A DNA stretch of 64,000 nucleotides, taken from the NCBI GenBank assembly GCA_013396525.1, contig VWYX01001223.1:124001-188000 (forward strand), given 5' to 3'. This DNA is from Chaetorhynchus papuensis. Its lineage: Eukaryota > Chordata > Aves > Passeriformes > Rhipiduridae. The notes beneath the pieces are model-generated. The model ran no database searches. It was not told the origin of the DNA and saw nothing but the letters and a program-made list of their open reading frames with translations. Below are positions 25,666 to 35,871 of the stretch, piece after piece. Positions within the stretch are counted from its first letter, which is position 1. Each line of letters begins with the position of its first letter. A program made the position numbers and the translations under genes.

Positions 25666-27694
25666 AATGCAGTCAAGTTCTCTCTTTGCTGGAGTCTTTG
25701 CTGCTGATCCCAGATGAAGTGAAAGGGGAAGCAGAGCCTCATGAAGAAAATGTGATGAAGAACATGACTGGGGTGGATCATATTCGTGGGAGGGGATTTT
25801 CCTGTCTCAGGAACTCCCCGTGGAGTTCATGGGGTTCGTGTTCCAGTTCTCTTGAACATTCTCACCCTTTTCTTTGCAGCCTTCATGGGGAGGCTGCACC
25901 AGTGTCACAAATGATATTTGGGATGCTGGCGTTTGGATCATGGAATCCCAGGATGGTTTGGGATGTGTCCAAGGTCACACCACGACTCTCACACTTGTCC
26001 TGCCACTACAGAGGGGTGAGTCACCTGTGGGTGAGAGGTGACAGAATTCCAGGAGATAGTTCCAGGCTGAGTTGGTTCCCTGAGCCTGATGTTCCAGCAC
26101 CAGAAGATCCTTTTGCTGGAAGCTCTAAATTAACAAATACAACCTTTACATTTAGTTGGATCTCACCGCATTGTGCTGGTGGTTCTCCTCTGGGAAAACC
26201 GAGCAATGCCTTTGGCATAAAGCTCCAGAAGGAACACAAACAATGCACTCAATTCCCTGTGCATGTAAGGAAAAGGAATTTCATGTGCCAGCCTGTGGCA
26301 GCTGCTCCAGGGTAACTCACCACTACAAAGACCCCCTTGGGAAGAGAACTTTTGCAAAGAAATTAAACTGGGCAAAGAAATTAAAACCACCGCAGGCAAA
26401 ACTAAGAGTTCATTTTCCTCCCCAGGTCCCTCTCCCTCAAAATTTTCATTTATGCCCTCCAAAAAGGCTGCTGGAATCTGTCTGTCAAGGGATTCTGAGC
26501 TGCAAGGGATGAAGGAGAAGTTTCGGCAAAGAAAACCAATGATTATTTTTAGCTGGAAAAGCTGCATGGAAAACACTTCTCAGAGGCTCTGCTTGGTTAG
26601 AGGGAAGATATATTTTCTCCTTTTTAGTTCCTGCTAAGAACCAGAATTTAGGAAGTAAAGAAGTCTAACAAAGAGCAATGGGTCCGACAGGCAAATCCTT
26701 GTGGCCGGCGTTGGCAAACCCTGGATCTGCCATTGGAAAAGCTCCTTGGATTCTCATCCAGCTCCAGGGATTCAAGGTGCTCAGCTGCTCTGAATAAAAT
26801 CCGGGGCGAGCTTCCAAGGCTTTGGGCACGCACACTTGAGGCATTCCAAGATCTCCTTTCTCTTTCTGCTCTCAGGGAGGAATATTTTTGTTCCCGTAGA
26901 AACCCTTGGTGCAAACATTTTCAGCTCGTTATTTATCCCCAGTTCCAAGAGCCCACGGAAGGGAACGGCTGTCGTAGGGCTGAGACTGAGCTACCAGGCG
27001 GCTCTGGTAGGAAAAGCTGCTGTTTTGAATTAAAAACTGATTTCTTTGGAACAGAATCAGCCTCTCTTTTAGGCAGGAGGAACGTGTGTGTCTGTACTGG
27101 GGGCAGAGGAAATCGGAGTTCACGACGTGGTGCAGTTGTAGCTCTGTGACAGTAGAGAGAGTGGCACTGATGAGCAGTGATATTTCAGTGGCCAGAAAAT
27201 GCAGCTAATTAGAAGTTATTTCTCACAGAACACAGTTCTGACTTTTTGCATGTGCCTCCTGTTCCTTTTTGTTGCATGAGAAAAAATGGTTATCAACTTG
27301 AGGCCCAAAAACAGAAATAAAAGGGCAGAATTTTGAAATGTTTGTCGTTCTCTGTTCCTCTTTCTGTTGTCTGATTTATTAGAATAAATAACACCGTTAT
27401 GTAATTTAACTTCCATCTATCCATTTCACTTTCCTTTAAAAAATCCTTTAAATTCTCCATAGGAAGAATCACAGAACCAGGATAAAATTATTTATTTTCT
27501 CCTTGTCAGAGTACAACTTTTGACCAAACTTAGATAAATTTCTTGGTGTGATCTTTTGTTGAATATCTGCTTTTCAGATACCTGCTTTTTCTCCAAAGGC
27601 TTGAGTTGACAGCAAAAGAAATTTGACATGAAATCTAAATCTTTATGTTATTTATTGGCTGCTCCAGCCAATATTATTATTGTTATTTATTGGA
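25666..27694. other. Intergenic, no gene seen
   Basis: Non-coding. A short CR1-like string 'tggaatcccaggatggtttg' at about 25940-25960 may be a fragment, too short to call. No domain appears in any frame. Confidence 0.45.
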
Positions 27695-27835
27695 TGGTCC
27701 AGCCTTGGAAGTGTCCAAGGCCAGGCTGGACAGGGCTTGGAGCACCCTGGGATAGAGGAAGGTGTCCACGGCATGGAGGGGAGCTGGATGGACTTTGAGG
27801 TCACTTCCCATCCAAATATCCTGGGATTCTGTGAT
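27695..27835 (+). repeat. CR1 LINE fragment, 3' end
   Basis: Sense-oriented CR1 3' region: 'ccttggaagtgtccaaggcc', 'aggctggacagggcttggag', 'ggaaggtgtcc', ending 'cctgggattctgtgatttt'. Confidence 0.9.
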
Positions 27836-27965
27836 TTTAGGCAAATTTTAATAATTAATAATATTAAAATATATGATGACAATTACAATATTAATAATAC
27901 TATACAATGTACTCCATTAATATTTTGTATATACTCAATAATACATCTCCATAAATGACATACCT
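27836..27965. repeat. A/T-rich low-complexity tract
   Basis: Nearly pure A/T runs of AAT/ATT-type simple sequence directly follow the 3' end of the CR1 fragment at 27695-27835. CR1 elements do not end in poly(A), so this is probably the pre-existing target context or a later expansion. Confidence 0.6.
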
Positions 27966-29064
27966 ATCTCAATAATAATTTAGCAATGCAGCTGCTTTTC
28001 CTCCAGCTCCACTGAAGGGCTGTAACGTATTTTATGGGAGGTTTTTTTTCCTTATTTGATTTCTCCCCTTGTAGATGTGGAAAACCTCTAAAAAGCCAGT
28101 TACAAATATTCTATGGACTAAACCACAAAAAAGCCATGGAGCAGCAACTTAATTTTGGAGTTGGGGAAAGAACTTGGAAAGGAAACAGAGGCATGGAAAA
28201 GGCATGGAAACTTCTTTCTCTTTGGGATCATTGCACACCAAACGCAGCTCCTCAGCAGCAAACAGGCAAAGGTGGAGTTATCTTTTTGAGTTAAAACCAT
28301 GGTGTTGCTCAATTATCTGTCATGTGATGATGGCACTGAAGTCCAGGTGGCCTTGCAGGAGCCAAGCTCTCCTTTAATCCAGGTAATTGTGGTAATCAAT
28401 ATTTCTGGGAAGCCATAACCAAGAGGAGGAAGAGCCTTTCGCTGCAAAAATCGAGGTTTTACCCTCGTAATGAAAGCAGAGAGCTCTGTAAGGAAATTCT
28501 GTCGTACCCAGCATAACTGCCTGCAAAGAGTCCAGACAGTTGTGGTTATCAGCAGAAAAAGCCACTTCCTGGCTTCCACGAGAGCCCTCGTCTGCAGGAT
28601 CACTGATAAAGCACCCCAGCAAACAGGGCTCAGATCCCTGGGCTGCTCCAGTCCCTCTCCAGCTCCGAGGGCATGCGGTGCTGCTCAGGTCAACCAGAGC
28701 TTTGGGACTGTTTGTAATTCCCAGCTGAGCCTTTCAAAAGCCCAGCCAGCAAAAGTCCTTCCGTTTCAGGCAGGAAAATGTGCTCCCCTCTTTGCAACTG
28801 CACCTATTTAAGGAAGAAGGATTTCAGCAGGATATTCTGCAGGTGCAATGAGTTGTGCTTTTGAATTTCCTGCGTGGCCCTAAAACTCTCATGTAACAAC
28901 CTGCCCCAAACCAGAGCAATTTATGGCCATGGGGAAGGGCAGGAATGGCAGCTGCATCTTTTCCCTCTCCTTTTTTTCACGAGGATTCCAGTTTTTTCTC
29001 AGATCAGTCATGTCTCTCCTAGATGGAGGTTCATGCAGAGAAGAGCATCTGCACAAGAGCTGGT
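27966..29064. other. Intergenic, no gene seen
   Basis: No supportable feature. Short frames only. Confidence 0.5.
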
Positions 29065-29265
29065 AATGAGGCTGGGGAGGCCCTGGCACAGGGTGCCCAG
29101 AGAAGCTGTGGCTGCCCCTGGATCCCTGGAAGTGTCCAAGGCCAGGTTGGACAGGGCTTGGAGCAGCTTGGGACAGTGGAAGGTGTCCCTGCCCATGGCA
29201 GGGGGTGGAACAGGATAAGCTTTAAACTCCTTTGCATTCCACACCATGCCATGATTCTGCCATTC
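29065..29265 (+). repeat. CR1 LINE fragment, 3' end, about 200 bp
   Basis: Sense-oriented: 'gaggctggggaggccctggc', 'agggtgcccagagaagctgt', 'ggatccctggaagtgtccaa', 'ggacagtggaaggtgtccct', ending 'caccatgccatgattctgcc'. It is the clearest reference copy for the other pieces of this subfamily. Confidence 0.92.
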
Positions 29266-30059
29266 TCTGAGTGTTTGTTTTCCACAGATGCTGATGGGGT
29301 CAGTCAGGGAAATGCTGTTCCCAAATCCTCAGTTCGTCAGGCTGCAGAGTGTGGTGATTTTATGTGAAAGACAATTCTGTGATTGGATGAATTCCAGCAA
29401 ATATGTTTCCATTGCTGAGGAAAAAAAAATCAGCCAAACAGGCTGTGCTGATAAACACTGCAGCACCAGCCAGAACCTCACTATTGCTTTGCACAATGCC
29501 CATATAAATAATTTGAAAATAAATGCCTGGTAAGCTTCCAACTTCTACCAACCTCCTTTGACAACTCATGGAAACGAGACCATCTGGAAAGTGCAGCACT
29601 GCATTTTAGGGAGTGCTCATATGGAATTATCTGTATGAGAGCCATCAGTTTTGTTTCTGAGGTTTCTGAGCTGTCAGACATCCACACTTACATTGTCCCA
29701 CATCAGGCAGGAGCTGTGATTGACTTCACACTCTCACACCACAACAGAGTTCAACAGGGACAGTCAAGTGTCGAGAGCCAGACTCCAGAGAGGCAAAGCA
29801 GGGAAGATTCCTGGTGGCTTCCTGAAAATCCAAACAGTGAGATCCTCCAAGGGGGTAAAGCTGTAGCCCCAGCCGTGTATTTATCCCCTGGGATCAGGTG
29901 AGGCTGGATCTGAGCCCGTTCCTTGAAGCAATGTCAGAAGTGCCGCCCTTGGGCATTGCTGGCAGGGAGATCCAGTGATTGTAAACCGAGCTGGGGACTG
30001 ATTTAGTTCAGGAGAAATGTCAGGCAAGGCTCACACTGTGCTAAAAAAAGCTATTGGGA
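29266..30059. other. Intergenic, no gene seen
   Basis: Non-coding sequence between a CR1 fragment and the CpG-rich candidate promoter of the first P2RY10 gene. GC and CpG content rise from about 29900 onward. Confidence 0.45.
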
Positions 30060-30640
30060 AGTCAGACCTCAGCCGCAGGAGGATCGACCTGGAGCAGAGC
30101 ACCCAGCAGGTTCCCAGCCCCGGGGGCAGGAGGGGACAGCAGGGCTGAGCTGCCAGGCAGGAGCAGGCGGAAACCTCGGGAGCGTTTCCATGGTCTGCTC
30201 GGAGCTGTGCTTGGAGGGGAGGAAGAGCTGGAGGGGAGGAAGGGGTGCCCTGCACCCAGCTCCACTTGGGATCTTCCCAGTGGGTGCCCAGCCAAGCCGG
30301 CAGAGCCACCGGACAGAAAACACCTGGGACAAAGGCACATATCCCCATTTTGGGGTCATTGTGGCGACCCCTGAGCAGGACTGAGCTGGCAGGGCTGGGA
30401 GCAGAGGGGCACCACAGGGTCCCAGCAGAGGGGCAGGGCTGGAGCACCGGCACAAGCAGCACCTTTCGCGGCTCGTGATGTCACCCAGGTCCCCTGGCTC
30501 GTGTAAACAGCGGTGCAGGGAACCTTCCACTTCCTCCCGAGCGCTCACTCGGCTGCGCTGAGCACGGCTGTGCCTGCAAAGGTAAGGCTGCTTCAAACCC
30601 TCTCCCCGGCACCTAGAACCGCGCCCGGGCTGCTTCCTGC
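30060..30640 (+). promoter_or_regulatory. CpG-rich candidate promoter and first exon of the first P2RY10 gene
   Basis: CpG dinucleotides are locally frequent (around 30070-30190, 30290-30310, 30470-30480 and densely at 30535-30640) in a window otherwise poor in CpG. The stretch 'cccgagcgctcactcggctg' at 30536-30555 leads to a consensus splice donor, 'tgcaaag|gtaagg', with GT at 30582-30583. I infer a transcription start near 30540 and a short non-coding first exon ending at 30581, spliced to the P2RY10 coding exon 5.3 kb downstream. No TATA box is evident. The assignment rests on composition, the donor and co-orientation only. Confidence 0.45.
30529..30536 (-). promoter_or_regulatory. ETS/PU.1-type site upstream of the candidate P2RY10 first exon
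   Basis: The + strand reads ACTTCCTC, i.e. GAGGAAGT on the minus strand, a textbook PU.1/Spi-B core. It sits just before the inferred transcription start and about 50 nt before the splice donor at 30582. PU.1 and Spi-B are known regulators of mammalian P2RY10 in lymphoid cells, so the position is suggestive. An 8-mer can occur by chance. Confidence 0.4.
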
Positions 30641-31150
30641 GCAAACCTCCCTCTTCCCGGGCTTTTCCTCAGGGGGTGGCTCTTGCCAGGAGATCTGTGG
30701 CACTTGGAGCCCCGCAGCCGCTGCTCTCCTCGTGTGCCAATGCTCTGGGTGAACATATGGAGGAGGAGTTCAAACAGCGGCTGCTGTGCCTGCAAATACA
30801 CAACAGTCAGGCGTGGGCAATTAGCCGTGCTCCAACTGTTCTCCAGTGTCATTAATAGCGATCATTTCCTTCTTTTGCCTGATTCCTCCGGGAATATATT
30901 TATTTTAAAGTCATACTTGACAGTAAGGGTAACATGCAAATCTGTTTTTTCCAAAGGTGGTTTATATTGCCATAAATTAAAATCCATGTGCTGCCCATCT
31001 TTGAGCCATCCAGGGCACTGGGAGTGAGCAGCAACACAAGATGACAAAATGAGCAGGATTGCTTGGACTTGCTTTTGCTAATGAGAATCCTGAGGTGGTT
31101 TTAATTCCTAATTCAGACTGCAGTCACTGCTCTGGATTAAAACTTAACTT

Positions 31151-31384
31151 TGTGGGCTGATGCTTTTAAACTTGACTTCATGGGCTGAAGGTTTTAAACT
31201 TCATGGACTGGAGGTTTTAAACTTCATGGGCTGATGGTTTTAAGCTTCATGGACTGGAGGTTTTAAACTTCATGGGCTGAAGGTTTTAAGCTTCATGGGC
31301 TGAAGGTTTTAAGCTTCATGGACTGGAGGTTTTAAGCTTCATGGGCTGAGGGTTTTAAGCTTGACTTCGTGGGCTGCAGGTTTG
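31151..31384. repeat. 23-bp minisatellite, about 10 copies
   Basis: Tandem array of a unit like 'ggttttaaacttcatgggct' plus 'gaa/gga/gat'. Variants alternate between 'gggctga' and 'ggactgga', and between 'aaact' and 'aagct'. The first and last complete copies carry an extra 'gactt' insertion ('cttgacttc'), so the outer units match each other better than the inner ones. The array lies inside the inferred first intron of the first P2RY10 gene, about 60 nt before a candidate splice acceptor. Confidence 0.93.
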
Positions 31385-31442
31385 CAGCTGTGCTTTGTAA
31401 AAGGTGCTTTTCTGCTGGCTTTGCTTTCACTTGCATCAACAG

Positions 31443-31561
31443 CTCAGCTCTGCTGGGAGCCCAGCAAAGAGCCCGTGGGGGTGGTCACAGACAGGATTTA
31501 GAGTGGGTGGCTCTTGAAACCGAGATCTCTGCTAGTGGATCGAGATGGAATCTCTGGGAAG
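31443..31561 (+). other. Candidate non-coding middle exon of the first P2RY10 gene
   Basis: It is bounded by a pyrimidine-rich acceptor, 'tgctttcacttgcatcaacag' (AG at 31441-31442), and a strong donor, 'gggaag|gtgagtcag' (GT at 31562-31563), giving 119 nt. The position between the CpG-rich start and the coding exon matches the middle exons inferred for the two other complete receptors here. Consensus sites only; no transcript evidence is available. Confidence 0.33.
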
Positions 31562-32923
31562 GTGAGTCAGGGTGTCAGGATCTGCAGGAGGGGGATTCCT
31601 CAGCAGGCTGGAGCAGGAGCTGTGCAGGGACAGTGGGTTCTTTTCGAGGGCACATTTTTGGAGTCAAGTAAAAGTGCTGGGATTTTGGCCCCGGTGCCAG
31701 CATCATCAGCCATGGGAATTCCACCCATGAGGGATGTGCATCTGTGGGACAGCCCCTGCCCAGCCTGGAGCCAGCGCTCTGAGGGGGCTGTTGGTGTCTC
31801 TGCTGCAGCTGCAGGAAGGAGTTCCACCAGTGCTGCTAAACGAAAATACCGCAGACAACCCAGAGCTGCTCCTTTTCTGTGAAAGAAGACAAAAAAAAAG
31901 CACATTTAACTGTAGAAAGTTCCACTCTGAGTGCAGAGGTTTCACCCTGGTGACACAGCCGTGCACTGAGGGCACAGCGTGGAGATGTTTGTGCCCCAAT
32001 CAAATCAATTAACCTGGCTCTGATGGGCACCTCAGACAGATCCAGGACTGTGGAGTGACATCCCTGGGATAATCAGCCTATCCAGATGAACATCTTTTTT
32101 CTAGAAATGCCATGCTTAGCTTCCAAAGCTCCAGTAATAACACGCTCACTTTTTATATCCTTACTGCAACAGCACCAGGAACACAGAACCTCACAAAAAT
32201 GTAAAAAATACTGGTTGGATCTCAGCGTGTTTATTTGCTATCATTTTTTTAAAAAAAATTCACATTCTGAAAGCAATGTTGCAGTGGGAGCTGCCTGTCT
32301 GCAAGATGCAAATGAGCACTGATAAAATCTACTGGAGCTTTTTGGCCTTCTGCAGCCTCTGCTGCACACCCACCACGCAGTGAAGGACTTTGGAGATGTA
32401 ATTTTAGGACCCTCAGCGGTATCTCGAGTGTCTGCTTTTGTGCACAGCTGGGAAGAGAAGGGGTTGCTGTGGGATTAAGCCTCAGTCTGAGCCAAAGTGA
32501 GAGGAAAGGCAGAAATGCAGTAATTTTGTGGTGCCCTGTGTGTGTCTGGGTGCATTTTGTTTAGAGATGGTTTAATCTTGTTATGTTTTTATGGCTTTGT
32601 AATGAAATCATTCATCCTCAGAAAGGGCCCTGCTGATGAGCCAGCAGACACCACCCCTGTGCATATTAATTGTGTTCCTGTATTAATTGTGTGCCCTGCC
32701 AGCCAGGTCACCCTGCTCAGACCCTGAGTTCCCTGAATGCACAGAGGGATTTTCTGACTCCAGGGCAGCCACTTCCTGTTCCCTGAGTTAGAACATCCCT
32801 GCTGGGGTGGTGGGGCTGGGACGTCACCTGCAGGGTGCGTTTTGTAACCTCTTGGCTCCAAGGTTCACCACAGCTCCATGATCTCCATCACAGTGCAGCT
32901 TTTCAGGACTCTTCTACCTGCAA
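31562..32923. other. Inferred intron of the first P2RY10 gene, nothing else seen
   Basis: Non-coding sequence with a homopolymer T/A tract near 32245-32260. No repeat or gene that I can name. Confidence 0.4.
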
Positions 32924-33000
32924 ATTGAATCATAGAATCATTTAGGTTGGAAAAGACCTTTAAAGATCATCAGCAAAGATACCAGCAACCAGGCCCACTC
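32924..33000 (-). repeat. CR1 LINE 3' terminus, short
   Basis: Reversed CR1 end: 'gaatcatagaatcatttagg', 'ttggaaaagacctttaaaga', 'tcatcagcaaag'. The terminal 8-nt repeat 'atagaatc' is intact, so the true element 3' end is present. Confidence 0.88.
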
Positions 33001-33448
33001 CTGGGGGCAATTTCTTCCCTAATATCAGTTATTCAGCAGCGCTGGATGTTTTCTGTTTGGGATCTTCCTAAATGATGGCAACATGGACTCGTGAGAGCTC
33101 CCACTGCTGCCACTCAGACAACACTTGGGGTGAGAAAAATAGTTTGGAGGGCAAAGAAATGAAATTTGGATGAACTCTGACACCTTGTGGACAATTAGCA
33201 GATGAAGGTGATGGACAGGGGGGAAGCTCTCCATGCTCTGGGCTCCCCCAGGGCCTCAGGCTCCTGCCTGGGCAGGGTTTGTCCCACCAGAGAGCCAAGG
33301 CTGAGCTCTGGGATGGAGTGTGTGCCCTCAGCATCACCCAGTGATCCAGGGACCCATCCTGGACATGGCATTTTGTCCTAAAACCTCTGTTCAGAGCCCA
33401 GTTTGAGTCAGCAGCCCTGACAATTGTCCTTAGTATCACATGAGACCT

Positions 33449-33505
33449 AATCACAGAACCACAGAAAATTCTGGGTTGGAAGGGACTAAATAAGGCCTAA
33501 CTGTA
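33449..33505 (-). repeat. CR1 LINE 3' terminus, very short
   Basis: Reversed CR1 end: 'atcacagaaccacagaaaat' followed by 'tctgggttggaagggac'. Only about 55 bp remain. Confidence 0.75.
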
Positions 33506-35335
33506 TTTAAAGGACCTTGATAAGCAAATTGGCTGCTGTCACTCACTGGACTGAAGAACAAGCAGACACACTGGCCAGCATTTAATTAGATAATTAATTA
33601 TAAAAGTGTCTTTAAAATATAACGTTTTGCAGATGTACCTAATCCTGTGCGGTTTTAATGGCCATCCGCCAGCTGTGCCTGGAGGAGCAGCAGGCAGCCC
33701 ATCCAGCTTCGATATCCAAGGAAATCCAGGCACACGGGGACTTGGAAAATGGTTTCTTGGCCAAGGGGGAGGTGACCCGAAGGGACAGAAGGTGCAGTGG
33801 GCAGTGCTCTTACCAGAGACAAGGGCAGCAGGTGGCCATGGCCTGCTGGACAACAGCTGGAAAGGGATGAAACCTCCCGAGCAGCAGAAATTCACAGCTC
33901 TCCCAGGAATGGGGTGTAACCCACGCCCACCACTCTGAGGGGAGAACACCCCAGTGCTCAGCTCCATTCCCCCCTCACACCCCGTCCTGAGAGCTCCAGG
34001 ATGGAGAGAAGGAGGCCTCCAGTGCTGCTTCTCAGGGGAGATAAATCTGTGAGCTAGATGAACCTTTCTCCTGTGTTTCCAGCACAGCTGGAGCCTCTTC
34101 TCTCCTCGTGGGCCTGGTTTGGCCTCGTGGCAGGAGCAAGGCTGTGGTGTCCTGGGATGGGGCTGATGGGGAGCACGGAGCAGAGCATCTTGTCCCAGAG
34201 CTGTGTTTGTGGAGGGGGACTGGAAGGGAGCTGGAGGGACAAAACCAGCTCTGAGGGCCTGGGATCCAGCATTTTGGTCAAGGAAGGGGATGAGCCAGAG
34301 AGTTTCCTGAGGGCAGCGCTTCCCTGTTGCTCAGAGCAGCTGGAGCTGCTAAAGCTGAGGCTGCTGCAGGAGATAAACACACAGGCCTGGATTTTTGAAG
34401 GCTGTGGGAACATGAAAGAGAAGCTGAGAAAGAAAGGCAAGAATCTGTGTGGGGAGCCTGTAGGAGCAGAGTTACCAGGCCCTGCTCACTGCCCGTGTCC
34501 CATGTGGGACCTTGCCGCATCCAGGCGTTTTGGGGGCTGAATCCCAACCCTTCCATGGCAGCCTGGAGCAGTGTCTGGATGAGCTGCCAAACGCAAGCAC
34601 CACAAGGATTAAGAGGCTGAAAACCCAGCTGTTTGTGCTCTGTGTCACTGAGAGCTCTAAACTCGACGCTTTTGGTAACACGAAGGAAAAAGCTTTAGTA
34701 ACAGGGTAGGAGTTACTAATTTCTACCTACAGAGACAGTTTTTCTGGCAAATGCCCCTTGCAGGAAATGAGTCAGAGGAGTGAATCAGTGTCTGCAGTGG
34801 CACATGAAGCTGATTTTCAGTTTTAACTGTTATATTCTACACGGGAGGGAATCAGTGTAATGAGAATTATAACGCTGGGAGGAAACCCCCGGTAAACCCC
34901 AACTCCTCCTGCCTGTGTCACCTTGCTGAGGACAAGCTGCCAAGCTTACTGGTCCCAGTTACAAAAGCTGGCAACAGAAAGGTGGCCCAACAGTTCAACA
35001 CGTGGCATTTTGCTGATGGCCGAGAGGCAGAAATTGGCAGTACCTAAAAAATAAAATTATCTGACGGAAAAAAGAGTCAGACTGAGGCTGCCATGGTGAT
35101 GAGAAATAGAAGTTGGTGGTGTGACCAGGTCTCTGTGTGTTCCATCAGCTTAAATACATTAACAGAACCCTTCAGGAGCACTGGCTGTGTTCACAACAGT
35201 CACATTTTCCAAACCCACTCCCTGTTACTCTTTTCCATGTGGTCTGTGCCCATAATGCCAGACAAAGTGGGTCCATGAGGTCCTCTGAGGGGCTCAGGAG
35301 ACCTGTTCCCCACATAATGCCCAACACCACCCAAC
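33506..35335. other. Inferred intron of the first P2RY10 gene, nothing else seen
   Basis: Non-coding. Frames such as 34058-34540 have no domain or conserved feature. Confidence 0.4.
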
Positions 35336-35478
35336 ATATCCCTGGAAGTGTCCAAGGCCAGGCTGGACGGGGCTTGGAGCAGCCTGGGATAGGGGAAGGT
35401 GTCCCTGCCCATGGCAGGGAGTGGCACTGGATGGGCTTTAAGGTTCCCTCCAACCCAAATCATTCCATGATTCATGCT
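35336..35478 (+). repeat. CR1 LINE fragment, 3' end
   Basis: Sense-oriented: 'atccctggaagtgtccaagg', 'ccaggctggacggggcttgg', 'ggggaaggtgtccctgccca', ending 'ccaaatcattccatgattc'. It inserted about 400 bp upstream of the P2RY10 coding exon. Confidence 0.92.
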
Positions 35479-35871
35479 TGGCATGCACACTCTGACTGTT
35501 GAGCTGTGACCCTGATGGAGGCTGGGATATGGCCCACCTTTCATCCATGTATTCCAGCTCCCACAGACCAAACCACAGGAGACCTTGAGGAGATGGCCAA
35601 AGGACAGGCAGCTTGTCCTGTGGCCCCGTGATCTGTGTGGCACAGCTTCACTGGTGCTCCTGGGACTGGCACACCAGGAATGGTCTCCCACGTCTGTGGG
35701 AACAGTGGGATCTCTGACAGGGCAGCTCTGAACACGATACCAGGACGTTTCATGCACACATCGTTCCCAAACCTCTGCTTTGTGCTGAACAGCCAAATGG
35801 GAAATGCAGAGGTGAGTACTGACAGCTCCTGCAGTGCCTTTGCCTTCACAGCCTGTTTTCCTCTCCACAGG

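Noticed and set aside
25686..26315. 209-codon + frame
   Set aside because: It starts at the edge of a CR1 fragment and shows no protein family features.
31151..31384. CRISPR-like regular repeat
   Set aside because: Direct tandem units without spacers in vertebrate DNA; a minisatellite.
35812..35870. Donor-like GAG|gtgagt 59 nt before the P2RY10 acceptor
   Set aside because: The implied intron would be only 59 nt, shorter than expected for a bird. Probably a chance match in intronic sequence.
35635..35871. In-frame 79-codon N-terminal extension of the first P2RY10 gene
   Set aside because: The extra residues have no receptor character, and a good splice acceptor ends one base before the ATG at 35872. 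The remaining 340 residues match the family length.
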